From contig LBUS01000002.1 of the NCBI GenBank assembly GCA_000992695.1, positions 1 through 64,000 of the forward strand: a DNA stretch of 64,000 bases, read 5' to 3'. The notes beneath the pieces were generated by a model. That model was not told the DNA's origin and did no database searches. It worked only from the letters and a program-made list of their open reading frames with translations. Below are positions 8,515-16,885 of this stretch, one piece after another; the first letter of the stretch is position 1; each line of letters begins with the position of its first letter. A program made the position numbers and the translations under genes. The DNA is from Candidatus Peregrinibacteria bacterium GW2011_GWF2_38_29. GTDB taxonomy: Bacteria; Patescibacteriota; Gracilibacteria; UBA1369; UBA12463.

Positions 8515-10383
8515 ATGTCACAACAAGATCCAAATCAAGTTCAAAGAATAGATGTAAAAGAAGTTCAAGATAAAAAAGCCCTTCCTGCGGAGGGCGGGGT
8601 TGATGTTAAAGAGCAAGAAGCTAGGGCGATTTTGGACGAGATGGAGAGTGCACAAAAATTTCCGGAGGTCGTACTTGATGAATCGATGATTTGTAAAAAT
8701 GTAAGTGATAGGATTAGACGATACGAGACTGACTGTAGGATGTTTGAGGATCGTGCTTACGCAGATGTTAGAAGTATTCGTTATTCTTCTTCTCCTTTTG
8801 TAAAGGATGAAGGCAGCCGTAAGTTTGAATATGCTTTGGCAAAGATACGGCACGATAAAAAAAATTGGTATATCTCTTTGATGTATGATTTGAAGGGAAC
8901 CGTTTCTCCTGAGGCATGGAGGATTAAGCTTGCAACATTTTTGAATCCACATATTTTGGATGTCAAAATGGTGGATGAAATATATAAAACTCTTGCAAAA
9001 GATGAATCTGAATTCGCCGTTCAAGTTGAATGTGAACTTATTGGGCGTGGCTATTTTGCATCTGTTTGCCCATTTTGGAATAAAATTCGTGGTAAAAATA
9101 CTGATTATGCAAATAAAATAAGACGTGCGATTATTAAGTATATTTTAGAGGATTCCGGTAAGGCTAAGCTTGAAGATTTGAATGCTTTGATTGATAGATT
9201 GGACGTTAGTGCTGATTCGACGGTTCGCCAATCTTTTCCTGAAGGTTTGCGTAAAGACTTTGAAGCTGTTGTTAAAAATGAAAAAAGAGCTTGTTACAAA
9301 ACAAACGGTAAACTTAGTGGATATGAATATGATTTAGGAAGATATAATCAAGCTGAATATTTACTGCAAAATGGTCGTGGTGATTATGAGACGCGAATTG
9401 AACGTGCCCGTGAGGTAGATAGGCTTCGTAGAGCCTTGCCTAATCAGTATAATTTTTATTTTGGGTTGTTTGATGATTTGAAAGACACTGTTTCAGATGA
9501 AGCATGGGGCATTAAGCTTAGATCTTTTTTAAATCCTAATTTTTTGAATAAAAAAGTTGCTTCGGAGATATATAAAAAGCTTGAAAATGATGAGTCTGAA
9601 TTTGCCGCTCAAATTGAGCTTAATCTTATAAGCCGTGGTTATGTTGAATATGGACCTGATTCTTCGCGTTATGCATTTTGGAATAAAATTAGTGGCAAAA
9701 ATACTGATTATGCAAATAAAATAAGACGTGCGATTCTTTCTTATGTTTCCGGAAAATTGGATGGGTATTCTAAAGAAGTTGATAATGCGATCGTTGGATT
9801 GCAAGATGGCATTCCTGACAGCATGCGTGAATCCTTACCAAAAGATTTATTTGAAGAATTAGATCGAATTCACGAAATTGTAGGTAAGAATATTGTTGAT
9901 GAGTTAGATAGGGTTGCTGCAGAGAAGCTTAAAGAAAAACAAGAAAGAGAGGCTCGCATGAAAGAGCAAAAACAAAAAACGGTTGATGACATGAATGAAG
10001 TTCTTGATGAAAGATTGGCTGATGATATAGGCGTTTATGGAGAAAATGAAAGCAATGTCGAGGATCGTTTGCATGTTATTAAATATATTTTTCAAAATAT
10101 ATCATGGGCTGATGATGAAACAGGCGTTTCGATTATCGAAAAATTATTTGATTTTTTGGCAAAGTGGCAAGATTCGGTTTATTTTAAGGATGAATTTCAA
10201 TATCGCCTTCATGGATATTTGGATCAACTATCTAGGCGTGGTTTGAAGGATGGTGCTCTAGTGGAGCGTTTAAATAAGCTTTTGAGTGTTGATTATTTTC
10301 ATGCACGTTCAAGTGAAATAAATAAAGGCTATGAATTTGGATATCATGGGTATTCTTATAAGAGGACGCGAAAGGTTGCGTAG
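8515..10383 (+). CDS. hypothetical protein with an internal duplication, 622 aa
   Basis: Unrecognised soluble protein. Its main feature is a tandem duplication of roughly 200 residues. Copy 1 (about 105-260) contains LMYDLKGTVSPEAWRIKLAT, FLNP, DESEFAVQVE, LIGRGY and GKNTDYANKIRRAI. Copy 2 (about 310-465) contains LFDDLKDTVSDEAWGIKLRS, FLNP, DESEFAAQIE, LISRGY and GKNTDYANKIRRAI. A charged coiled-coil-like stretch follows (about 475-500, EKLKEKQEREARMKEQKQK) and then a unique C-terminal domain. The MSQ start follows an A-rich leader. It lies 12 bp after the preceding gene. Function unknown; the architecture suggests binding rather than catalysis. Confidence 0.65.
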   Translation: MSQQDPNQVQRIDVKEVQDKKALPAEGGVDVKEQEARAILDEMESAQKFPEVVLDESMICKNVSDRIRRYETDCRMFEDRAYADVRSIRYSSSPFVKDEGSRKFEYALAKIRHDKKNWYISLMYDLKGTVSPEAWRIKLATFLNPHILDVKMVDEIYKTLAKDESEFAVQVECELIGRGYFASVCPFWNKIRGKNTDYANKIRRAIIKYILEDSGKAKLEDLNALIDRLDVSADSTVRQSFPEGLRKDFEAVVKNEKRACYKTNGKLSGYEYDLGRYNQAEYLLQNGRGDYETRIERAREVDRLRRALPNQYNFYFGLFDDLKDTVSDEAWGIKLRSFLNPNFLNKKVASEIYKKLENDESEFAAQIELNLISRGYVEYGPDSSRYAFWNKISGKNTDYANKIRRAILSYVSGKLDGYSKEVDNAIVGLQDGIPDSMRESLPKDLFEELDRIHEIVGKNIVDELDRVAAEKLKEKQEREARMKEQKQKTVDDMNEVLDERLADDIGVYGENESNVEDRLHVIKYIFQNISWADDETGVSIIEKLFDFLAKWQDSVYFKDEFQYRLHGYLDQLSRRGLKDGALVERLNKLLSVDYFHARSSEINKGYEFGYHGYSYKRTRKVA

Positions 10384-10387
10384 AGTG

Positions 10388-10459
10388 ATAAGACTAATTG
10401 AGGCAGGGGATTTGATGAGTCTGTTTGAGGATGAAGAGTACGTGGGGATTTTGTACTAA
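10388..10459 (+). pseudogene. fossil C-terminus of a Cys-rich repeat protein gene
   Basis: Straight after the stop of the 622-aa gene, one frame reads IRLIEAGDLMSLFEDEEYVG and ends in TAA. This matches the C-terminus of the Cys-rich protein at 6682 (IEAGDLMSVFEDSEYAGIEH) with conservative changes. No start or cysteine region remains. It is best read as the leftover tail of a second copy of that gene. It ends one base before the ParB-like gene that runs on the other strand. Confidence 0.6.
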
Positions 10460-11959
10460 TTATGCTTTTCCCGTTATCCAAGCCAATCTATAAGCATTGA
10501 CATATTTTGTTCTTTTGCCTTCTTTCGTTGGATCTTTGACGCGCTTTTGGTTTACATCAATTCTTAATTTTACGCCCGAGATCATGCTTGGCAATATAGT
10601 GTCTAAGTTTCCTTTGAATAAGCTAAAGTCATCTACCGATGATTGCGTGCGCGTCATTTCAAATAATTCTTCCGCTGTATATTGAGTGCCTTTATCCGAT
10701 GCTTCTGCTAATTTTTCTACAACAAATTGGTCTATTTTGCCTATTCTGGTCAATCTTTTTGTAGCTATTGCAAATGTTGGTGCTCCTTCAGGAATTTCCA
10801 GGGCAGGCGGTTGCATGGCGACTCTTAACACTCTCGCAGTGAACATTTGCATTACTTCTATTAGATATTCCATTCTTTCCATGACTTCTCCGGCTTGCTG
10901 TCCCTGTCTATCGCGTAGTACGCTAGTGATTTCTCCCAGAAGGGCTTCCGTTCTTGCTCTTTTTCCTTTGGCTTTTTCGCTTTTGTCATTTTTATCGTCG
11001 GTTTCTCCCATTATATTTTTGAATCTTTCCGCTAGCTGTCCCAGTGTATTTACTAATCCATCGCATCTTGTTTCAGCTTTTAGCCTTAAAGCGTCTTCAG
11101 GTCTTCCTGTTTCGCCCAATGCTTCGGCCATTGCATCACGAATGTCTTCAGCTCCCAGCTTCGCTCGTTTTCCGTTTTTGTCATGCGGTAATGCGCCTGC
11201 CGCATTTGCGACTCTTCTGGTGAATGCTCCTCCTGTTAGATCGTCTTCTCCGTTCAAAAAATCTGCCGCTTCAATTCCTGAGGATGCTTTCATTGACCCA
11301 TCTGCCACGAGTCTTTGCATTCTTTCATCTAGCGTTAATAGTTTTAAATAACCTTTTATGTGAGTTATGGATATTCCCGTTTCTTTTGATAATATTTCTG
11401 TCGCCCTTTTTTTGTCTGTTTTTCGTTCTATCATCCTTCTTGCAATCATTTTTTCATAAGATTTCGCTTCTTCTATTGGATTTAAGTTTTTTCTGTTTGT
11501 GCTGTTGAACGCGGCTTCAAAGATGTCTTCTTTATTTGGATACCATTTGACTTTGATTTTCATATATTCGGCGCCTTGTTTTTTCATCGAGCGCCATCTT
11601 CTTTCTCCATCAACAAGTATAAATTTGAGATGAGTTTCGCCTTTTATGAGGATTGGAGTTACTTCGGCGGCATCTCTTTGTCCGTTTGTTAAAAGGTCAT
11701 GATCGAATTTTTCTATATCATCAAATTCAAAATTTTCTCTTGGTTGATCCGGATTTGGAATAGCCCAGCCTATTGGTATATAAAATATTTGTTCGCCTTC
11801 AAGACTTTCAAGTCTTATTAATTGAGCGGAGTCGTTTTTTAAAACCATGCCGCCTTTTGTGCATTGTCCAAGGTTTTCCGCTTTTAAAGAGTCTTTGTTT
11901 AAAATTCTCTCTTGCGGAGGCGTTTCTAAAAGCGGTGATGTTTGTAGACGTGTTTCCAT
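10460..11959 (-). CDS. ParB/RepB-like nuclease-fold partition protein
   Basis: 499 residues. The ParB N-terminal domain spans about 55-150, with the box II motif GERRWRS (residues 118-124) that binds CTP in ParB proteins. A central helix-turn-helix region follows (about 175-215, SKETGISITHIKGYLKLL). The C-terminal half is unusual: a charged region (GETDDKNDKSEKAKGKRART) and a long helical domain, giving a protein nearly twice the length of chromosomal Spo0J. No parA gene is adjacent. It could be chromosome partitioning, a plasmid-type ParB or a ParB-like regulator. The gene is alone on its strand between two plus-strand genes. Confidence 0.75.
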   Translation of the reverse strand: METRLQTSPLLETPPQERILNKDSLKAENLGQCTKGGMVLKNDSAQLIRLESLEGEQIFYIPIGWAIPNPDQPRENFEFDDIEKFDHDLLTNGQRDAAEVTPILIKGETHLKFILVDGERRWRSMKKQGAEYMKIKVKWYPNKEDIFEAAFNSTNRKNLNPIEEAKSYEKMIARRMIERKTDKKRATEILSKETGISITHIKGYLKLLTLDERMQRLVADGSMKASSGIEAADFLNGEDDLTGGAFTRRVANAAGALPHDKNGKRAKLGAEDIRDAMAEALGETGRPEDALRLKAETRCDGLVNTLGQLAERFKNIMGETDDKNDKSEKAKGKRARTEALLGEITSVLRDRQGQQAGEVMERMEYLIEVMQMFTARVLRVAMQPPALEIPEGAPTFAIATKRLTRIGKIDQFVVEKLAEASDKGTQYTAEELFEMTRTQSSVDDFSLFKGNLDTILPSMISGVKLRIDVNQKRVKDPTKEGKRTKYVNAYRLAWITGKA

Positions 11960-12070
11960 GAGAGAGTATTTATATCAAATTATGAATTATTGTCAATTTT
12001 TTGATTCCAGTTTTGCTTGACTTTCTTGAATTTTGAAGCGAAAATGCTTTCCTTGTAATAAAATGAAAAT

Positions 12071-13069
12071 ATGGGAAGAGGCGGTGAAAAATTAGGAGTT
12101 GATAAGGATTTAATGCTTTCTAAAGCCGATGCTGTTGCTTTGCAACGTTTCTTGGAAGAGAGAAGGGCTTTAAATAGAGATCTTGCTAATTTAAGAGGTT
12201 CTTTAGATGAAAGACTAGCAAGGATGAGAAGGATGGAGCTTGAGGCGATTGATCGTGAATTGGAGCTCGAAAGGGCTATCGCAGAAAAAAAGGCTTTAGG
12301 TGCTGTTGATGATAAAGACGACGAAGGAGATGATGATTTGGACCTTGCTGAAAAGGTTGATATGGCTCTTGGCTCTCATCCTCGCGCTGTTACTTTGATG
12401 CAAAAATTGTTGACAAAACTTAACGGTAGAACTGTTCGTATCCTCGAGAGTGGTCTTGATGATGTGATGGACGCTTTGCGTCCTAAAAAGAGAGGTGATT
12501 GTGAATTGAGAAATGGTTGCGCCGAAGATGATAATAGAAAACGTCCTTGTACGTGGGTTGGATGTAATTATAATCTTTATTTAGACGTAAATCCTGAAAC
12601 AGGTTCTTTAAAGCTTAATTTTCCGGATTTGAATCCGTGGGAAGTTCATCCTAGATATTCTTGCGCATTGGATATTGCGGACGATGGTGGTTGGCCACTC
12701 GAGCGCGTTGGCAAAGTTATGAATCTTACCAGAGAGAGGATTAGGCAGTATGAAGTTGCGTGCGTTAAAAAGCTTCGTTCATCTCTTGGGCTTGATGATT
12801 TTGTTGTTTCTGATGAGCTCGATGTTGGATTACGCGTTGAGGATGGTGACGATAGCGTTGTTGTTAATGATGAAAAAAGTTTGGCAAAAGCGGGTGTGGC
12901 GGTTTTGGCTGAAGGAGTTGATGGGAATGGAGAAGATGCTGATGTTACCGTTAAAGCGACGGCAGTTGATGCTGCGCCTAAAAAACCGTTAAAAGCGCCT
13001 GTTGAAACATTGAATGCCGGTCAAAGTGAAGGTGACGATGTTTTTGATATTGGCGAACTCGAGATATAG
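12071..13069 (+). CDS. sigma-region-4-like DNA-binding protein with Cys motif
   Basis: 332 residues. The N-terminal third is a charged coiled coil (about 15-80). A cysteine module follows at about 140-170 (GDCELRNGC ... RPCTWVGCNYNLYLDVNPET). Next comes SCALDIADDGG and a sigma70 region-4 helix-turn-helix (WPLERVGKVMNLTRERIRQY, then VKKLR, about 215-245). The C-terminal 80 residues are acidic, Ala/Val-rich and probably disordered. It lacks sigma region 2, so it is not a complete sigma factor. Similar Cys-plus-region-4 proteins exist in deltaproteobacteria as uncharacterised DNA-binding proteins. A shorter paralogue lies at 19919. The role is probably transcriptional, by inference. Confidence 0.7.
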   Translation: MGRGGEKLGVDKDLMLSKADAVALQRFLEERRALNRDLANLRGSLDERLARMRRMELEAIDRELELERAIAEKKALGAVDDKDDEGDDDLDLAEKVDMALGSHPRAVTLMQKLLTKLNGRTVRILESGLDDVMDALRPKKRGDCELRNGCAEDDNRKRPCTWVGCNYNLYLDVNPETGSLKLNFPDLNPWEVHPRYSCALDIADDGGWPLERVGKVMNLTRERIRQYEVACVKKLRSSLGLDDFVVSDELDVGLRVEDGDDSVVVNDEKSLAKAGVAVLAEGVDGNGEDADVTVKATAVDAAPKKPLKAPVETLNAGQSEGDDVFDIGELEI

Positions 13070-13082
13070 ATTTTGTATTTAT

Positions 13083-14279
13083 TTAGATCCGTATTCCAAT
13101 TTGATAAATCAAAAAACACACTATCCATGCGAGAGCGGTTGGATAAAGAAAGCTGATTATTGCCCAGCGTGTTCCGAATTGATGTTTTATTATTGAAATT
13201 ACGGGAATGCATGGGGAATAAAGCAGGATAAATACGAGTAGAATTACGGCTATAAAGGGGTTGAACGTTGGATCGTTTTGAAACGCATGGATTAAGCCTT
13301 GTTCCGAATTTGTTTCGATTGAATATAAAATTCCAAATGTTGATATGAATACTTCTTTTGCGCCGAGTGCGCCAAATAATCCGGTCACGATTCGCCAGTC
13401 AAATCCTATTGGCTTGAAAATTGGTTCGATTATCATGCTGATTTTGCCGGCATATGATTCTTGGATTGTTGGAGGAATGCCGTTTGCTTGAGGGAAGCTG
13501 AATAAAACCCATATTAATATTGAGAAAGGGAGAATTATTTTTCCGGCTTTGAGAGTGAAATTTTTTACCGGCTGCCAAATTGCTTTGCAGACTGTTTTTA
13601 ATTCCGGGAATTTATATTTTGGAAGTTCCGATGGTCCTGCTAGAATTTTTCCCGCAAGTATTTTGTTGAATACCGCACCTGTTAAAAATGCGAATAATAT
13701 TCCGAGTAAATATAGTCCAAATAAAGCCGTTCCTCTCCATTTTTCTTCAAAAAAAGCGGCGATGAGAAGCGTGAATATTGGAAGAGTTGCGCTGCAGCTT
13801 AAAAATGGAATCATCATTGTTGTTATGAGCTTTTCTCGCTGTGTTTTTAGATTTCTTGTCGCCATTATTGCCGGGACATTGCATCCATATCCCATAATCA
13901 AAGGAACAATTGATTCGCCTTTTAATCCGATTCTTTTTAAAGTTGAATTGAAAAGGAGTGATGCGCGATTGAGATATCCGGTTTGTTGAAGAATTGATAG
14001 AAAGAAAAATAAAAGGATGATTAAAGGTATAAAAACCAGCATTGCCCCGATTCCGCCGATTGCGCCGTCTATTATCATTCCGCTCCACCAAGCGTGCGGG
14101 AGAATTGTTGCGAGGTATTTTTGAATAAGCGAAACTCCTTTATCAATCATGTTCATTGGAATTGATCCGATCGTGAAGATTGCTTGAAAGATAAGCCACA
14201 TTATAAAGAAGAATATTGGCAGTCCGAAGAATTTATTTAGAAGTATTTTATCTATTTGTTGTTGTTTGTGTTGTTTCAT
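13083..14279 (-). CDS. FeoB-type membrane domain (nucleoside-recognition/Gate) without GTPase domain
   Basis: 398 residues with about nine membrane segments. It contains the two Gate regions of FeoB: the first around SIVPLIMGYGCNVPAIMATR (about 130-150) and the second around FGALGAKEVFISTFGILYS (about 305-325). FeoB normally carries an N-terminal G domain; here the protein starts just before the membrane domain. The upstream DNA (14280-14413) has no room for a G domain, and no feoA is nearby. It may move Fe2+ or another divalent ion, but GTP-driven regulation cannot be encoded here. It is convergent with the sigma-like gene at 12071. Confidence 0.75.
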   Translation of the reverse strand: MKQHKQQQIDKILLNKFFGLPIFFFIMWLIFQAIFTIGSIPMNMIDKGVSLIQKYLATILPHAWWSGMIIDGAIGGIGAMLVFIPLIILLFFFLSILQQTGYLNRASLLFNSTLKRIGLKGESIVPLIMGYGCNVPAIMATRNLKTQREKLITTMMIPFLSCSATLPIFTLLIAAFFEEKWRGTALFGLYLLGILFAFLTGAVFNKILAGKILAGPSELPKYKFPELKTVCKAIWQPVKNFTLKAGKIILPFSILIWVLFSFPQANGIPPTIQESYAGKISMIIEPIFKPIGFDWRIVTGLFGALGAKEVFISTFGILYSIETNSEQGLIHAFQNDPTFNPFIAVILLVFILLYSPCIPVISIIKHQFGTRWAIISFLYPTALAWIVCFLIYQIGIRI

Positions 14280-14413
14280 TGGACTACATTTTAACGTAAA
14301 AATTTTATATATGTAACTTTAAATAATGCGATAAGTTCGACATAACTTTGAATACGTGCTACGCTTCTTATGCAAAAGAGAAAAACTCCTTTGTGTCTAT
14401 TTTTTTAACGACA

Positions 14414-14680
14414 ATGAGTATGGTTGGTAAGATCAAAAAGCTTACTGAGAAAGGCTTCGGCTTTATCACAGGCGAGGGGCTCGAGAAAGATTTATTCTTT
14501 CACAGCAACTCTTTAGTTGGAATAACTTTCGCTGAACTTAGAGAAGGCGATTCAGTTACTTTCGAAACAGCAGAATCCCCAAAAGGGTTGAATGCTGTTA
14601 ATGTTCAGGTTGCGAGTGGCGATGCCGCTCCTTCCGAAGCTGTTGCCGAAGAGGCACCTTCAGAACCAGCAGCTGAGTAA
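14414..14680 (+). CDS. cold-shock domain protein
   Basis: I choose the ATG at 14414 (MSMVGKIKKL), giving 88 residues; the ORF's upstream extension has no counterpart in the family. The cold-shock OB-fold covers about 3-67 with the RNP-1 motif KGFGFIT and RNP-2-like DLFFHS. A short Ala/Glu/Pro-rich acidic tail follows (VAEEAPSEPAAE). It binds single-stranded RNA or DNA as an RNA chaperone. The long stretch before the start (14280-14413) would be its leader, as is usual for cold-shock genes. A clear terminator follows 28 bp after the stop. Confidence 0.9.
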   Translation: MSMVGKIKKLTEKGFGFITGEGLEKDLFFHSNSLVGITFAELREGDSVTFETAESPKGLNAVNVQVASGDAAPSEAVAEEAPSEPAAE

Positions 14681-14708
14681 GCTTTAAAAGCTTAAATAAG
14701 CAAAAAAG

Positions 14709-14738
14709 ACCACTATCTGTTAAAAGGTAGTGGTTTTT
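14709..14738 (+). terminator. intrinsic terminator after the cold-shock gene
   Basis: A 10-bp stem (ACCACTATCT / AGGTAGTGGT, one G-U pair) with a 6-nt loop is followed by T4. Confidence 0.85.
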
Positions 14739-14763
14739 AAGTTGGTGCGGTTGTTTTGCGTTA

Positions 14764-14792
14764 TTGACATATTTATTAAAATGGTGTATAAT
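14764..14792 (+). promoter_or_regulatory. strong sigma70-type promoter
   Basis: Perfect TTGACA, 17-bp spacer and perfect TATAAT, 37 nt before the ATG at 14830. Confidence 0.75.
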
Positions 14793-14829
14793 TATGGTAT
14801 AAATTAATTAATATATAACAAAAATAAAA

Positions 14830-15927
14830 ATGAAGAAAAAAATCGTAATCGGCTTAGTTGCCGCAGTGGTCCTCGTCGGAGCCTCTGTTTTTGCGTTTAC
14901 CTCAGTTGGAAACATGCTGAAGGGAAACGTTGTCAACGGAGTGGACTGTACAAATGTAAGTAAGCAATATACTTCATTGCAAATAGCATTTGTCAAAGAG
15001 CTCTCTTCTAAGCCTGTAAGTCTTTCTAAACTAGAGAGTCATATTGTTAAGTATATGATAACTAGGAATAAAGATAAAAATGTTGAAACTTGTAAGTTGG
15101 AAAAGTTTGTTAGTGATATTTATCTTACAATGAGGGCGAAATTTGACGCTGCAAAGCAAAATAACTCGGCAACTTTTGACTGTGATGGAGTAAAGGCGAA
15201 ATTTGATGCATTGCAAGCTAAGTTTCTCAATGAGATGGCTCCTAATGCTCAAGACATTTCCGTTTTGAATACTTTGATTGCTGACTACTGGTATTTACAA
15301 AAGATAAATGCTAATGGTAAGCCTAGTGAGGATATCACTGTGTGTAAACTAGAAGATTATATTAAAGCTTCGCACGATAAAATGAAAAAACAAGTTGTCG
15401 ATGATGTGTGGCCTAAATTATTGAAAACTTTAGCGAATTCACCTACTTATGAATACGAAGGGTACCCAATTAGAACAGGTATAAAAGCTAGTCCGATTGA
15501 TTCAAAGTTAACACGTGTTACATATGATCTTAACTATTCCGTTCCGGACATTCTTTCAAAGCTTAATTTAAGCAAGCTTCCTGTTGGTGCTAAATTGTAT
15601 ATGTATACATTTGGTAAGGAGCTTTATGGTGATATGTCTTTGTACACAAATAATCCACAGGAGTTTACTATAGTAGATAAGCCTTCTTGTGATACAGCTT
15701 TGCCTAATGGCGTGACTTTATCTGGTAATTTTTCCGGAATTAGATGCCGAATGCCAAGTTCTGGGAATGGAGTTGTTTCGTTTTATGTTGATTTTAATTA
15801 CGGGGGAATTAATTCTTATAATAAGGGAATTGGCTTTACCAATGCTTTTGTGATCCTTGATTCAAATGGCAAATATATTACAGGCCCGGAAGAATATACG
15901 CTTCATTATACAACTGAAATATATTAA
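14830..15927 (+). CDS. secreted or membrane-anchored repeat protein, 365 aa
   Basis: Unrecognised. The N-terminus is a signal peptide or anchor (KKKIVIGLVAAVVLVGASVF, residues 2-21). Two related helical repeats of about 85 residues follow (about 40-120 and 120-200). Each begins with a DC pair (VDCTNVSKQY / FDCDGVKAKF) and closes with a CKLE motif (ETCKLEKF / TVCKLEDY), so the four cysteines could form one disulfide per repeat. The C-terminal half (about 210-365) is beta-rich with two more cysteines and resembles an Ig-like or adhesion fold. It is monocistronic, with a consensus promoter and its own terminator, which suggests high expression. A surface role is inferred. Confidence 0.65.
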   Translation: MKKKIVIGLVAAVVLVGASVFAFTSVGNMLKGNVVNGVDCTNVSKQYTSLQIAFVKELSSKPVSLSKLESHIVKYMITRNKDKNVETCKLEKFVSDIYLTMRAKFDAAKQNNSATFDCDGVKAKFDALQAKFLNEMAPNAQDISVLNTLIADYWYLQKINANGKPSEDITVCKLEDYIKASHDKMKKQVVDDVWPKLLKTLANSPTYEYEGYPIRTGIKASPIDSKLTRVTYDLNYSVPDILSKLNLSKLPVGAKLYMYTFGKELYGDMSLYTNNPQEFTIVDKPSCDTALPNGVTLSGNFSGIRCRMPSSGNGVVSFYVDFNYGGINSYNKGIGFTNAFVILDSNGKYITGPEEYTLHYTTEIY

Positions 15928-15956
15928 AATAATTTGATTGTTTGTAAAAAATTTTA

Positions 15957-15993
15957 AAAGCCACGATTTCTCAATAAGAGTCGTGGCTTTTTT
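15957..15993 (+). terminator. intrinsic terminator, probably bidirectional
   Basis: GCCACGA ... TCGTGGC stem with A4 before and T6 after. It can serve the plus-strand repeat-protein gene and also the minus-strand tiny ORF. Confidence 0.8.
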
Positions 15994-16015
15994 GTTTGCT
16001 TTGTTTTGACGCGAT

Positions 16016-16087
16016 TTATTTCTTCTTATCCTTCTTTGCTTTCTTCTTTTTCTTGTTTTTTGCGTCTCTGTTTTCGCCTTTGCCCAT
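16016..16087 (-). CDS. tiny Lys-rich ORF, 23 aa
   Basis: An ATG-to-TAA frame encodes a 23-residue peptide starting MGKGENRDAKNK and continuing as an almost pure Lys tail; 12 residues are lysine. It lies 51 bp downstream of the TauE/SafE gene on the same strand and just before a terminator that works in this direction. Very small MGKG/MAKG-type Lys-rich proteins occur in many bacteria without known function, and ribosome association has been suggested for some basic peptides. Too short for the ORF track. It may also be chance, given how easily AAG/AAA runs extend a frame. Confidence 0.35.
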   Translation of the reverse strand: MGKGENRDAKNKKKKKAKKDKKK

Positions 16088-16138
16088 TTGTGTTGTTGTT
16101 ATGAGGGTAAATAATTTTCACTTAACCATTTTACCACA

Positions 16139-16885
16139 TTATATTCCCGCAATCATTTTTATTCCGAGGATTGCGCCGATTATGATGAATGCGGATTTTA
16201 TGAATTTGTTGCCTTTGTATTTGCCGTATTTGGAGCCCATATAGCTTCCGAGAGTCGAGCCGAGAGCGCATGCGATGGCCATGTTTAAGTCGAAATATCC
16301 CTTTTGAATGTATAAAATTGCGGCAAAACTGACCCAGAAAAATGCGATTGCGTAATAATGTCCGAGTGCATCAATAAAATCAAAACCGCGTGTTTTTATT
16401 GTTAATGCTGAGAAAATGACGCCATTGCCGGATCCTATTATTCCTTCATAAAACCCCATAATTAGTGCGACAGGGTAGGCGAGTGCTCTTTTGAATTTTG
16501 ATTTAACTACTTTTTCTTTTAATCCGAGGTCTTTTTTGATGTATACGTATGAAATCAGAATTAAAATTAATGCTCCAATTATTGGTTGAAGAATTCTTTG
16601 ATCCAAATGGATCGTGAATTGAACTCCAAAATATGCGCCAATTAAGCCGATAAATGCGAATAAAAGTAAAAATTTCCACTGTATTTTGCGATTTTTGAGG
16701 TAGTTGTATGAGGAAACCGGTGTGCAGAAAAATCCCGCGATTTTGTGAATTGCGACCGCGAGCGGAAGGTTAATGCCTAATGAAAGGAATATTGGTAGCG
16801 TTATAACCGAACTGCCGCCGCCGGACATTATGCCGACAAATGTGGCGAAAGTGGACGAAATGAAGATTATTAGAGGGATTGTCAT
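16139..16885 (-). CDS. TauE/SafE (TSUP) family permease
   Basis: 248 residues with seven to eight membrane segments. The N-terminal family signature is visible (FVGIMSGGGSSVITLPIFLS, about 16-35), followed by HKIAGFF. The second half has the matching GxxxGIIGxGNG repeat (GFYEGIIGSGNGVIF, about 143-157). TSUP proteins export or import organosulfur compounds, sulfite or other small anions; the substrate cannot be told. It starts directly after the stop of the upstream 109-aa membrane gene, so they are an operon. The large gap to the next plus-strand gene holds the tiny Lys-rich ORF. Confidence 0.85.
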   Translation of the reverse strand: MTIPLIIFISSTFATFVGIMSGGGSSVITLPIFLSLGINLPLAVAIHKIAGFFCTPVSSYNYLKNRKIQWKFLLLFAFIGLIGAYFGVQFTIHLDQRILQPIIGALILILISYVYIKKDLGLKEKVVKSKFKRALAYPVALIMGFYEGIIGSGNGVIFSALTIKTRGFDFIDALGHYYAIAFFWVSFAAILYIQKGYFDLNMAIACALGSTLGSYMGSKYGKYKGNKFIKSAFIIIGAILGIKMIAGI

